Shown here in pieces: positions 48,846-57,659 of a stretch of DNA of 64,000 nt. Made by a program: the position numbers and the translations under genes. This stretch comes from Pedobacter mucosus (GTDB taxonomy: Bacteria > Bacteroidota > Bacteroidia > Sphingobacteriales > Sphingobacteriaceae): positions 3,038,001-3,102,000 of the forward strand of contig NZ_CP087585.1 in the NCBI RefSeq assembly GCF_022200785.1. Reading direction: 5' to 3'. Each line of letters starts with the position of its first letter. Position 1 is the stretch's first letter. The notes beneath the pieces were generated by a model, which worked only from the letters and a program-made list of their open reading frames with translations, did no database searches and was not told the DNA's origin.

Positions 48846-49313
48846 ATGATACAAAGAGTACAATCTATCTGGCTTTTTCTAGCGGCTTTAACTTTAGTTT
48901 TAATGATATTTCTACCCATTGCCAGTAAAAATATAACTGGAACGGAGTCAGAAATTTACACTAAAGGCTTGGTTCAATCATTAAAAGGCTCAGTAGGCGC
49001 TGGTCTGCAGTTACAATCATTTTTGCCTTTATTAATTACCAATATTGCTGTTGCGTTTATATGTTTCATAAACATTTTTTTTTTTAGAAAAAGAAGTTTT
49101 CAAAAACGCATTGCAATTATTTCCATTATATTAATTGGCGCCTTTGCTTTCTGGTGCAGTATTTATGCTAAAAAATTACCTGGAGGCGTGGAAGGTGCTC
49201 ATTTTGAGGTTGGCGCATACTTGCCCGCATTATCTATTCTATTTGTAGTGCTTGCTATTTTCGGAATAAATAAAGATGAACGATTAATTCGTTCTGCAGA
49301 AAGGTTACGTTAA
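48846..49313 (+). CDS. DUF4293 family membrane protein
   Basis: 155 residues with four hydrophobic segments (about 7-26, 55-78, 88-107 and 125-142). The N-terminus MIQRVQSIWLFLAALTLVLM is characteristic of DUF4293 proteins of Bacteroidota. The function is unknown. It is divergent from truA and separated from the DEAD-box gene by a 287-base gap holding a promoter and no gene that I see. Confidence 0.85.
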   Translation: MIQRVQSIWLFLAALTLVLMIFLPIASKNITGTESEIYTKGLVQSLKGSVGAGLQLQSFLPLLITNIAVAFICFINIFFFRKRSFQKRIAIISIILIGAFAFWCSIYAKKLPGGVEGAHFEVGAYLPALSILFVVLAIFGINKDERLIRSAERLR

Positions 49314-49542
49314 TCAGTTTCTCTGCTTTTGGCATTCTACAAAAATTGCAGTAAAAAAGCAGGGTTGCCCTAACTGACGAGGAACAGCAATCGCTTTACT
49401 TAATTTCAAAAAAAACAAAGTAGTTAGGCAAACTATAAAGCTTGTTTAAGCACTTAGCTACCTGCTTTCATCACATTAACTTTTATTAATATACTACAAC
49501 GCTTATTTTCAAATAATTACGACAAAAAACTATTTATCTGAC

Positions 49543-49578
49543 TTTCAATAAAATACCAGATAAAAACCTTACCTTTGC
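49543..49578 (+). promoter_or_regulatory. promoter of the DEAD-box helicase gene
   Basis: TACCTTTGC (49570-49578) matches TAnnTTTGC exactly; a TTTC at 49543-49546 could serve as the -33 box 23 bases upstream. The start codon follows at 49601. Confidence 0.6.
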
Positions 49579-49600
49579 GGCTTAAATAAATAAAAGACGA

Positions 49601-51526
49601 ATGACAAACCCATTTAAATTATTGGGGATAAGTGATGACGTCGTTAATGCCGTAAAGGATCTTGGATTTGAAACTCCAACACCTATTCAGGAACAAAGTA
49701 TTCCTGTACTGTTAGAAGGCACTAATGATTTTGTTGGTTTGGCCCAAACAGGAACAGGAAAAACAGCAGCTTTTGGCTTGCCGCTGTTAGAACTAATTGA
49801 TTTTACAAGCAATAAACCACAGGCATTAATTTTATGCCCTACTCGTGAGCTTTGCCTTCAAATCACTAACGACCTTAAAAACTTTTCTAAAAACACTGCT
49901 AATGCCCACGTAGTTGCCGTTTACGGTGGTGCGAACATTATGCAACAACTACGTGAAATACGCCAAGGCGTACAAATCGTAGTGGCCACGCCCGGCCGTA
50001 TGCTAGATATTATTGGTCGTAAAGCCATCGATTTCTCAGCAGTTAAATTTGTGGTGCTTGATGAAGCTGACGAAATGTTAAACATGGGTTTCCAGGATGA
50101 CATTAACGACATTTTATCAACCACACCAGACGACAAAAAAACTTGGTTATTCTCGGCAACAATGCCAGCAGAAGTTCGTCGTATAGCTAAAAACTATATG
50201 GATAACCCTGTAGAATTAACTATGGGTACAAAAAATGCAGGTAGTGCAAATGTAGAACACGAATATTATATCGTTCGTGCTCGTGATAAATATGCTGCCT
50301 TAAAACGTATTGTAGATTTTAATCCAGAAATTTTTGCTGTAGTATTTTGTAAAACCAAATTGGATACACAAGATGTTGCTGAGCATTTAATTAAAGATGG
50401 ATACAATGCTGATGCTTTACACGGCGATTTATCGCAACAACAACGTGATAAAGTAATGCTTCGTTTCCGTGAACGTAACATGCAATTGTTAATTGCTACT
50501 GATGTTGCCGCTCGTGGTATCGATGTAAAAGATGTTACACACGTAATCAATTATGCATTACCTGATGAGATTGAAAGTTATACCCACCGTTCTGGCCGTA
50601 CTGGTCGTGCTGGTAAAACAGGTATTTCAATTTGTATCATCAACTCTAAAGAAGTTGGAAAAATCCGTCAGTTGGAACGCATTATTGGCAAACAATTTAC
50701 CAAAGCTGAGTTACCTACAGGATTTGACGTTTGTGAAAAACAATTATTCTCTTTAGTACATAAAGTACATAACGTAGAAGTTAACGTAGAACAAATAGAT
50801 CAATACATTCCTCGCATAATGGATGAATTTAAGGATTTATCTAAAGAAGATGTGATTAAACGTTTTGCGTCATTAGAATTCAACCGTTTCTTAGATTACT
50901 ATTCTAAAGCACCAGATTTAAATGCAGCTGTAGCTGATGATCGTAACGAACGCGATCGTGTTCGTGGTAACAATAGAGGTAGCGAAGGTTATACTCGTTT
51001 GTTCATCAACTTAGGTTCTGTAGATGAATTTACACGTGGTGATATGTTATCTTTTATCTGTAACAATGGTAAAATAGCAGGCAAAAGCGTTGGTAAAATT
51101 GATTTAAAAGGTGTTTTCTCTTTCTTTGAAGTAGAAGATGACGTTGCTGAGAAAGTATTCGAAGGCTTTAAATCAGTTGAATATAAAGGTAGAAGTGTTC
51201 GTATCGAAAAGAGCGGTGATGCCCCTCGCGAAGGCGGTGGCGAAAGACGCGGTGGTGGTGAAAGACGTAGTGGCGGCGGAGGATTCGGCGGAGAAAGAAG
51301 AAGTTCTGGTGGTGGAGATAGACGCAGTAGTGGTGGTTTTGGTGGCGACAGAAGAAGTTCTGGCGGTGGCGAAAGACGTGAAGGCGGAAGTAGCACTGGC
51401 GGATTCAGAGACTTTTCTGGCCGTAAACGTGAAGATCGTGCAGGAAGTGGAACTAGCGGTGCTAGCGATCGTCCGAGACGTGATAGCGGAAGCAGAGAAG
51501 GCGGAGAACGCAAGAAAAAATGGTAA
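49601..51526 (+). CDS. DEAD-box RNA helicase with DbpA-type domain and Arg/Gly-rich tail
   Basis: 641 residues. The Q motif (FETPTPIQEQSIPVLL) is at about 23-38, Walker A AQTGTGKTAAF near 49, DEAD in VLDEADEML near 153, SAT near 184 and HRSGRTGRAG near 327. A DbpA/CsdA-type RNA-binding domain lies at about 465-540 (GYTRLFINLGSVDEF). From about residue 540 to the end the protein is almost only G, R, S, E and D with GGGERR-like repeats, a disordered RNA-binding tail. It is likely a DeaD/CsdA-like helicase for ribosome assembly or mRNA turnover, often cold-induced in relatives. A strong terminator follows. Confidence 0.93.
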   Translation: MTNPFKLLGISDDVVNAVKDLGFETPTPIQEQSIPVLLEGTNDFVGLAQTGTGKTAAFGLPLLELIDFTSNKPQALILCPTRELCLQITNDLKNFSKNTANAHVVAVYGGANIMQQLREIRQGVQIVVATPGRMLDIIGRKAIDFSAVKFVVLDEADEMLNMGFQDDINDILSTTPDDKKTWLFSATMPAEVRRIAKNYMDNPVELTMGTKNAGSANVEHEYYIVRARDKYAALKRIVDFNPEIFAVVFCKTKLDTQDVAEHLIKDGYNADALHGDLSQQQRDKVMLRFRERNMQLLIATDVAARGIDVKDVTHVINYALPDEIESYTHRSGRTGRAGKTGISICIINSKEVGKIRQLERIIGKQFTKAELPTGFDVCEKQLFSLVHKVHNVEVNVEQIDQYIPRIMDEFKDLSKEDVIKRFASLEFNRFLDYYSKAPDLNAAVADDRNERDRVRGNNRGSEGYTRLFINLGSVDEFTRGDMLSFICNNGKIAGKSVGKIDLKGVFSFFEVEDDVAEKVFEGFKSVEYKGRSVRIEKSGDAPREGGGERRGGGERRSGGGGFGGERRSSGGGDRRSSGGFGGDRRSSGGGERREGGSSTGGFRDFSGRKREDRAGSGTSGASDRPRRDSGSREGGERKKKW

Positions 51527-51547
51527 TTTTATAATACCAAATCATAT

Positions 51548-51583
51548 AGCCGTTCTGATGAAAATCAGAACGGCTTTTTTTTT
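51548..51583 (+). terminator. rho-independent terminator after the DEAD-box helicase
   Basis: AGCCGTTCTGAT (51548-51559), loop GAAA, ATCAGAACGGCT (51564-51575), then a run of nine T. Confidence 0.9.
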
Positions 51584-51610
51584 GATACAAGTGTATCAAA
51601 ATGTTAAACT

Positions 51611-51640
51611 CATTGCCGTTGACTTAAGTCAACGGCAATG
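51611..51640. repeat. perfect 30-base palindrome
   Basis: CATTGCCGTTGACTT is followed directly by its exact reverse complement AAGTCAACGGCAATG, with no spacer. It is separate from the terminator just upstream. Confidence 0.85.
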
Positions 51641-51698
51641 AAAATAAAGCCAAATACAATAACTCGGAAAGCAAATTGCTACTAGATGAAAGTCAGTC

Positions 51699-51753
51699 GG
51701 GCTATTCGTTATAGCTCCGGTAAAAAAAACCGGAGGCTGCCACTACTATCCCG
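51699..51753. repeat. CTCCG...CGGAG interspersed repeat, copy 2
   Basis: ATAGCTCCGGT, an A-rich loop and ACCGGAGGCTGCCACTACT match the element at 9736-9790, with the stem sequence changed on both arms. The 51527-52130 gap also holds three copies of ATTTATGGTTG (about 51779-51815), a GAGATTTGCAATCTC hairpin with a following GGATTGCAAATCC, and no gene that I see. Confidence 0.65.
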
Positions 51754-52130
51754 TTTAGTTAAATAATAAACTGCTACTATTTATGGTTGCTATTTATGGT
51801 TGCCATTTATGGTTGGTCGAGATTTGCAATCTCGTCCTTTGAATAAAGGATTGCAAATCCCAACTAGCACATCTTCCATTTGCACAGTTCTAAATTAATT
51901 AAACCTTATTGAAGCGGAAATACTTTTTTGTGCTCGAAAGTATTGATTTACCAAAGAACCAATCACAAAAAAGATTGTAGTGGAAAGAAGGGCTGCTGAT
52001 CCCGATGAAAAAGAAACTTACATTTTCTAATATTTTCAGAATCACCTATTAGGCTAAAAGTTTATGTATCGTTTGTAAAATATGCGACTCAAATACAATT
52101 TCTCCTTAAATTTACCTTAATTCGCAAATT

Positions 52131-53717
52131 ATGCAGGCAAAATATATTTCTTATCAAGAAACTGGTTCGTTCTCAAAACTTGTTTTAGATTATATAAACG
52201 ACGACGAAGAGCTTAAAGCTTTCTATAGTTACCGACCTGACATGGCTGGTTTAGCCGAAGCAATGGAAAAAAGAAATTTTTTGGGTGATCGAAAAACCTT
52301 AGTTGATGTTCTAAAAGCGCAGTATAAAGATATAACACCAAATAAATCAGTTACTAAAAATATAGAACTTTTAAGCTTAGAAAACACTTTTACGGTAACC
52401 ACAGGCCATCAATTAAACCTTTTTACTGGTCCACTTTATTTTATATATAAAATTGTAACTGCAATTAATTTAGCCATCGAGTTAAAAATTGCTCATCCTG
52501 ACAAAAACTTTATTCCCATTTATTGGATGGCAACTGAAGATCATGATTTTGATGAAATAAATCATGTTAGTGTTGATGAGAAAAATATTAGCTGGATACA
52601 AACCACTAATGGAGCGACTGGAAGGTTAAGCACAAAAACAGTTGCCGCTGCCGTACTGGCCTATAAAGGCTATTTAGGAATTTCTAAAAACGGTAAAAGA
52701 ATAGCAAAATTAGTTGAACAAGCTTATTTACAACATGATAATTTAGCAGATGCTACACGCTTCTTAGTAAATAATTTGTTTGAGAAATACGGTTTAGTGA
52801 TTGTGGATGCAGATAATCCGCTACTAAAAAAGCAGTTTACAGAAATTGTTATTCAGGATATTATAAATCAAAACAGCTCAAAAAACATAGAGAAAAGCTC
52901 TAAAAATTTAGAGGATGCTGGCTACAAAACTCAAGTAAATGGCCGAGATATAAATTTCTTCTATTTAAAGGATGATTTACGTGAACGATTGGTATTTGAA
53001 AAAGATAAATATATAGTTAACCACACAGAAATTAGTTTTACGGAAGATGAAATTAAGGCAGAAATAGATGCTCACCCTGAGCGTTTTAGTCCGAATGTGG
53101 TAATGCGCCCCATGTACCAAGAGGTGATTTTACCTAACATCGCTTATATTGGTGGTGGTGCTGAAGTTGCCTATTGGATGCAGTTAAAGGCTAATTTTGA
53201 CTTTTATAAAGTAAATTTTCCGGTTTTACTATTGCGAAATTCTGCTTTGTTAATTGATAAAAGAAGTGCCCAAAACTTGTTTAGTTTAGGTTTTGCTTTG
53301 GAAGATATTTTCTTACCTGTGGAAGAATTGAAAAATATTTGGGTGAAGAAAAATGCAACCGTTCAATTAAGTTTAGCAGATGAAACCCGGGCAATTAACA
53401 GCATATTCGATCAGATAAAACTGAATGCTTTTAAAATCGATAAAACGCTTTCTGTATCTACAGATTCGGCGAAACAGAAAACAAATCATCTGTTAGAAAA
53501 TCTAGAGAAAAAACTATTTAGAGCAGAAAAACGAAAACATAAAACGGCTCTGGTTCAAATTGATAATGTAAAGAAAAGGCTGTTTCCAAACGGAACCATG
53601 CAAGAAAGAATTTTAAATATTGCACCAATGTATGTTAATTACGGTGAAGATTTTCTTTCTACTTTAATCGAAAATTTTGAACCATTAGGTGGAGATTTTA
53701 CGTTGCTTTTACCTTAA
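52131..53717 (+). CDS. bshC: putative cysteine ligase BshC (bacillithiol biosynthesis)
   Basis: 528 residues, the usual BshC length. Recognisable segments are VTTGHQLNLFTGPLYFIYK at about 85-103, YWMATEDHDFDEINHV at about 131-146 and RPMYQEVILPNIAYIGGGAE near 324. The C-terminal half contains a coiled coil (about 440-490, KQKTNHLLENLEKKLFRAEK). BshC adds cysteine to glucosaminyl-malate in the last step of bacillithiol synthesis. bshA and bshB are not in the window; PIG-L proteins include BshB, but the one at 1.7-4.2 kb is secreted and much too large for that role. Confidence 0.92.
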   Translation: MQAKYISYQETGSFSKLVLDYINDDEELKAFYSYRPDMAGLAEAMEKRNFLGDRKTLVDVLKAQYKDITPNKSVTKNIELLSLENTFTVTTGHQLNLFTGPLYFIYKIVTAINLAIELKIAHPDKNFIPIYWMATEDHDFDEINHVSVDEKNISWIQTTNGATGRLSTKTVAAAVLAYKGYLGISKNGKRIAKLVEQAYLQHDNLADATRFLVNNLFEKYGLVIVDADNPLLKKQFTEIVIQDIINQNSSKNIEKSSKNLEDAGYKTQVNGRDINFFYLKDDLRERLVFEKDKYIVNHTEISFTEDEIKAEIDAHPERFSPNVVMRPMYQEVILPNIAYIGGGAEVAYWMQLKANFDFYKVNFPVLLLRNSALLIDKRSAQNLFSLGFALEDIFLPVEELKNIWVKKNATVQLSLADETRAINSIFDQIKLNAFKIDKTLSVSTDSAKQKTNHLLENLEKKLFRAEKRKHKTALVQIDNVKKRLFPNGTMQERILNIAPMYVNYGEDFLSTLIENFEPLGGDFTLLLP

Positions 53718-53719
53718 GT

Positions 53720-53820
53720 AACAAAGATAAAAGAACAAGGAATAAAGATAAAAATGAAAAGAAATAGGGACAAAGCATTATTTGCAAGTAGTCATTGTTC
53801 TTTGTTCATTATTCCTTAAT
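53720..53820. repeat. purine-rich/pyrimidine-rich spacer repeat
   Basis: AAAAGAACAAGGAATAAAGA on the left and TTGTTCTTTGTTCATTATTC on the right form an imperfect inverted repeat in the bshC-to-Ldh gap, related to the ilvB-ilvN spacer. Confidence 0.5.
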
Positions 53821-53839
53821 CACTTTATAAAATACTAAA

Positions 53840-54925
53840 ATGAACTTCATAACCTTCACCGAAACCAATCTACGAACATTTACATACAACGTTTTTAAAA
53901 AGATGGGATGTTCTGATGAGCATGCAATTTTAGCTACTGATGTATTAGTTAGATCTGATTTACGAGGAATTGATTCGCATGGCGTTGCCCGTTTAAGCGG
54001 ATACATTCGCCTTTGGGAAAAGAAAAGGATAAATGCAACACCAAATATTAAAATAGTACATGAAACGCCAACTACGGCAACGGTGGACGGAGATGCAGGT
54101 TTAGGATTGGTAGTTGCACCCTTTGCAATGAAAGTTGCTATAGAAAAAGCCGAAAAATATGGTAGTGGCTGGGTTTCAGTCAAAAATTCTAATCATTTTG
54201 GAATAGCTGGTTACCACGCTTTAATGGCGGTTGAGAAAGATATGATTGGTATTAGCATGACGAATGCTAGTCCTTTGGTTGCGCCAACCTATTCTAGCGA
54301 ACGGCTTTTGGGAACCAACCCAATGTGTTACGCTTTTCCTGCAGGAAAATATCCGCCAGTAATTGTAGATATGGCGACAGCCGCAGCGGCAAATGGAAAG
54401 CTTGAAATTGCCCAGCGAGCAAATAAAAGCATTCCCGATGGTTGGGTTCAGGATAAAAATGGTGTAAGCTCGACAGATCCAAATGAATTAAAAAAAGGCG
54501 GTTCACTATTACCTTTGGGCAGTGATAAAGATCATGGTAGCCATAAAGGTTATGGATTAAGTGCAACTGTTGATATTTTATCTGCTGTGCTTTCTGGTGC
54601 TAATTATGGTCCTTGGGTTCCACCTTTTGTTGCTTTTTTGGAGCCTTCAGATAATCCTGTTGGCGAAGGTTTAGGTCATTTTTTGGGCGCAATGAGGGTG
54701 GATGGTTTTCGTCCAGCTGCAGATTTTAAAAGTCATCTAGATAACTGGATTGAGCGTTTTAGTAATGCAGAAACTATTGATCCTAGTAAAAAAGTAATTA
54801 TTCCTGGTGAACCGGAGCATGCTTTTGAACAAGAGCGAAAAATAAGTGGAATCCCTATTATTGATGTAGTTGTGAATGATTTAAATGAATTAGCAGCTAA
54901 ATTAGGAATTGAAGGATTGAGGTAG
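53840..54925 (+). CDS. Ldh family (malate/L-lactate/ureidoglycolate) oxidoreductase
   Basis: 361 residues, a type II malate/lactate dehydrogenase. DLRGIDSHGVARLSGY at about 34-49 has the catalytic His; VKNSNHFGIAGYHALMA at about 114-130 and MTNASPLVAPTYSSERLLGTNP (quoted in part: SPLVAPTYSSERLLGTNP) bind NAD(P)H. It reduces 2-oxo acids, or oxidises 2-hydroxy acids, in the cytosol. The natural substrate cannot be read from the sequence. It is convergent with the GH3 gene and there is no cotranscribed neighbour. Confidence 0.92.
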   Translation: MNFITFTETNLRTFTYNVFKKMGCSDEHAILATDVLVRSDLRGIDSHGVARLSGYIRLWEKKRINATPNIKIVHETPTTATVDGDAGLGLVVAPFAMKVAIEKAEKYGSGWVSVKNSNHFGIAGYHALMAVEKDMIGISMTNASPLVAPTYSSERLLGTNPMCYAFPAGKYPPVIVDMATAAAANGKLEIAQRANKSIPDGWVQDKNGVSSTDPNELKKGGSLLPLGSDKDHGSHKGYGLSATVDILSAVLSGANYGPWVPPFVAFLEPSDNPVGEGLGHFLGAMRVDGFRPAADFKSHLDNWIERFSNAETIDPSKKVIIPGEPEHAFEQERKISGIPIIDVVVNDLNELAAKLGIEGLR

Positions 54926-54935
54926 ATCCTGCAAT

Positions 54936-57635
54936 TTAATTTTCGACAGTAATGGTTTCTTTAAGTTGTAGCTCTTTACTTGATGAACCTATCATTATTC
55001 TAAAATCGCCGGGTTCAGTTATCCATTTCAATTCTTTGCTTAACATTTGGAAAGCTTCTGGATTTAGCTCGAGCATAATTTCCTTTACCTCACCAGCTTT
55101 TAAATGAATACGTTTAAAATTTTTAAGCGCCAAAACAGGCTGTGCAACACTTGCTAAAACATCACGAACATAAACTTGTACAACCTCGTCTCCATCATAA
55201 ATGCCCTCATTTTTTAAAACAAATTTTATTCTTAATGTTTCGCCCATTTTAATCCTAGCCTTTTCCATTGTTAAATTTGAATACTTAAAGCTTGTATAGC
55301 TTATCCCAAATCCGAACGGAAACATCGCTTCGCCACTTAAATTGTTATAATCATCTCCTCTGCCAGTTGGCTTATGGTTATATACTAATGGCAATTGCGC
55401 TTCATTAATTGGATAAGTGATTGGTAATCTTCCTGCTGGATTATAATCACCAAAAAGCGTTTCTGCTACGGCATTACCACCTTCTTCGCCAGGATACCAA
55501 ACATTTAAAACGGCAGCAACACTATCGACCCAACTCTGCATATTTACGGCACTTCCACCAACCAATAAAACAACTACTGGCTTTCCTGTTTTAGCCATTT
55601 CCTTAATTAATTGTTCTTGATTTCCTGGCAGATTCAACATTGCTCTATCTAAAAACTCGCCTTCTTTTATTCCTGCAGCAATTAAAATCACATCAGCTTT
55701 TGCAGCTAAAAGTTTAGCTTTTTGTAACTCTTCATCATCTCGGTTTTCGACTCCATAGTTCCAGATTAACTTGATATGCGCATTTCCTTTTGGCTCTTTA
55801 AATTCTACTTTAACAGGATAAACTTTATTTGCCTCAAAACTAAAATCAGTTAACCTAACGTGATAAGAATTTTTACTCCATTGATCAATAACCAATTTTC
55901 CATTAATATATAATCGATAGCCATCATTACCTTCTAACCCAATTTTGTATCGCCCAGTACTGGAGATTTTAATTTCTCCTTCCCACCTTATAGAATAATT
56001 ATCACTCTTTAATTTTTCATTTGGAGCATATAACGTCCAATTGAAATCTATTTTCTTATCGATTTTACTAAAAATCGGTTGGCCGGATAAATCATTCGTT
56101 TCGAAATACGTTCCGATAAGTCCGTTGCTATTTTGATTAAATAAATAAAGAGAATCAATAACCACATATTTTTCTTCCTGTTGAAAACTACCTTGCGTAT
56201 AGTTTACAATGGCAGAATCTTTTGTTCTATTTTTAATACCCTCCAAAATATTAATCTTCCCTTTGCCTGTACCACTGTAACCTCCTAAACGTGCTTTTAC
56301 AGCATCTTCACCTAAAACTAAAATGTTATGAGGGTGTTTCAAAGGCAAAACCTTTTCATTGTTTTTTAATAGCACAAAAGATTCTAACGCAGCCTTTTTT
56401 GCTAATTTTTTATTAGAGAAATCTATTAACGAAGCACTAGCTGCTTTTTCTGAAACATATGGATTCTCAAATAAACCCAACTCAAATTTTGCTCTTAAAA
56501 CTCTTGAAACTGCATCATCAATTCTTACTTGAGGAATACTTCCATCCAAAAATGGAGGCATAAAAAGTTTAAAATGATCATATTCAACTTGAAAAATAAC
56601 ATCTAAACCTGCAGTAATTGCTTTTACAGTTGCATCATGATAATCACTTGCCGTATTATGCAGCACATTTGCGCCACCAACAGCACCGGCATCTGAAATT
56701 ACAAATCCTTTAAAGCCCCAATCATTTTTTAAAACCTGGGTTAAAAGCCAATAATTGGCAGTCGCTGGAGTGCCATCTACGGAGTTATAAGAAGTCATTA
56801 CCGAACGAATATGTCCTTTTTTCACCGCCTCCTTAAAAGCTGGAAAGTGGATCTCCTCTAAGAAACGAGTATTTTTTTCTATTGGATAGCTATCTCTACC
56901 TCCATCTCCAACATTGGCAATAAGATGTTTTGGCGTTACAACGACATTTTCCTTTTCAACAGCTTTCATAAAAGCCAATCCCATTACAGTAGTTAAATAA
57001 GGATCTTCTCCATAGGTTTCTTCCGTTCTGCCCCAGCGAACATCATCTGCCATATTAATTACTGGGGCCAAAACATCTCTAATACCTCTTACTTTTGCTT
57101 CCTTTGCTATAGATTTACCAATTCGAGCCATAAGCAAAGTATCAAAACTTGCTGCTAAACCAATAGATTGAGGAAAAGATGTAGCGCCTTGCCTAACAAC
57201 TCCATGAAGCGCTTCATCAAAAACAAGCATTGGTATACCAAGTTTGGTATCATTTATAAAATAGCGCTGTAATTGGTTAACTTTTTTTGCAACACTTAAT
57301 GCATTTTCTGTTGTGTTGTAGCTTAACATTTGCTGCGATTCGCCACTGCCGCTAGATTGTGCGCTGATTTGTAACCCAAAAATTCCATTTTTATAGTTGC
57401 CTTTTTTTATGCCGTCTACATCGCCGGGAACCATAAATAATTGCCAAAACTTTTCAATGGGTGTCATTCTTAATAAAAGGTCTTTTACACGATCATCAAT
57501 ATTTGCGTTTGAGTCTTTATATATTAATGTACTTTTCTTTTTATCTGCTAATTTAAGCTTGGCATTTTGCGAATAAGTGTCAGGATTAATAGCAAATAGT
57601 AAGATTAAAGCAACAAAAATGGTCTTTATAGTCAT
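54936..57635 (-). CDS. glycoside hydrolase family 3 enzyme with PA14 insertion, secreted
   Basis: 899 residues. The signal peptide covers about 1-22 (FAINPDTYSQ). The GH3 N-terminal barrel occupies about 50-400, with KHLIANVGDGGRDSYP near 230 and the nucleophile aspartate in GFVISDAGAVGG near 314. The GH3 C-terminal domain is split by a PA14 domain (about 505-645, with NGLIGTYFETND and GNDGYRLYINGKLVIDQW), and a fibronectin-like domain ends the protein. Such enzymes are exo-beta-glucosidases or xylosidases; PA14 often shapes the substrate pocket. It is 24 bases downstream of the GH29 gene, so they form a pair. Confidence 0.93.
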   Translation of the reverse strand: MTIKTIFVALILLFAINPDTYSQNAKLKLADKKKSTLIYKDSNANIDDRVKDLLLRMTPIEKFWQLFMVPGDVDGIKKGNYKNGIFGLQISAQSSGSGESQQMLSYNTTENALSVAKKVNQLQRYFINDTKLGIPMLVFDEALHGVVRQGATSFPQSIGLAASFDTLLMARIGKSIAKEAKVRGIRDVLAPVINMADDVRWGRTEETYGEDPYLTTVMGLAFMKAVEKENVVVTPKHLIANVGDGGRDSYPIEKNTRFLEEIHFPAFKEAVKKGHIRSVMTSYNSVDGTPATANYWLLTQVLKNDWGFKGFVISDAGAVGGANVLHNTASDYHDATVKAITAGLDVIFQVEYDHFKLFMPPFLDGSIPQVRIDDAVSRVLRAKFELGLFENPYVSEKAASASLIDFSNKKLAKKAALESFVLLKNNEKVLPLKHPHNILVLGEDAVKARLGGYSGTGKGKINILEGIKNRTKDSAIVNYTQGSFQQEEKYVVIDSLYLFNQNSNGLIGTYFETNDLSGQPIFSKIDKKIDFNWTLYAPNEKLKSDNYSIRWEGEIKISSTGRYKIGLEGNDGYRLYINGKLVIDQWSKNSYHVRLTDFSFEANKVYPVKVEFKEPKGNAHIKLIWNYGVENRDDEELQKAKLLAAKADVILIAAGIKEGEFLDRAMLNLPGNQEQLIKEMAKTGKPVVVLLVGGSAVNMQSWVDSVAAVLNVWYPGEEGGNAVAETLFGDYNPAGRLPITYPINEAQLPLVYNHKPTGRGDDYNNLSGEAMFPFGFGISYTSFKYSNLTMEKARIKMGETLRIKFVLKNEGIYDGDEVVQVYVRDVLASVAQPVLALKNFKRIHLKAGEVKEIMLELNPEAFQMLSKELKWITEPGDFRIMIGSSSKELQLKETITVEN

Positions 57636-57659
57636 TTGTAAATGTTAGATAAAAAGTAA

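Noticed and set aside
49314..49600. Cold-shock type riboswitch in the helicase leader.
   Set aside because: The consensus promoter lies only about 25 bases before the start codon, leaving too short a leader for a structured element; no conserved motif recognised.
50989..51641. Long open frames on both strands over the helicase tail (174 codons minus, 167 codons plus).
   Set aside because: They are frame shadows of the Gly/Arg/Ser-rich coding repeat; their products are low-complexity (Pro/Leu/Ser or Val/Ala/Glu) and have no start context.
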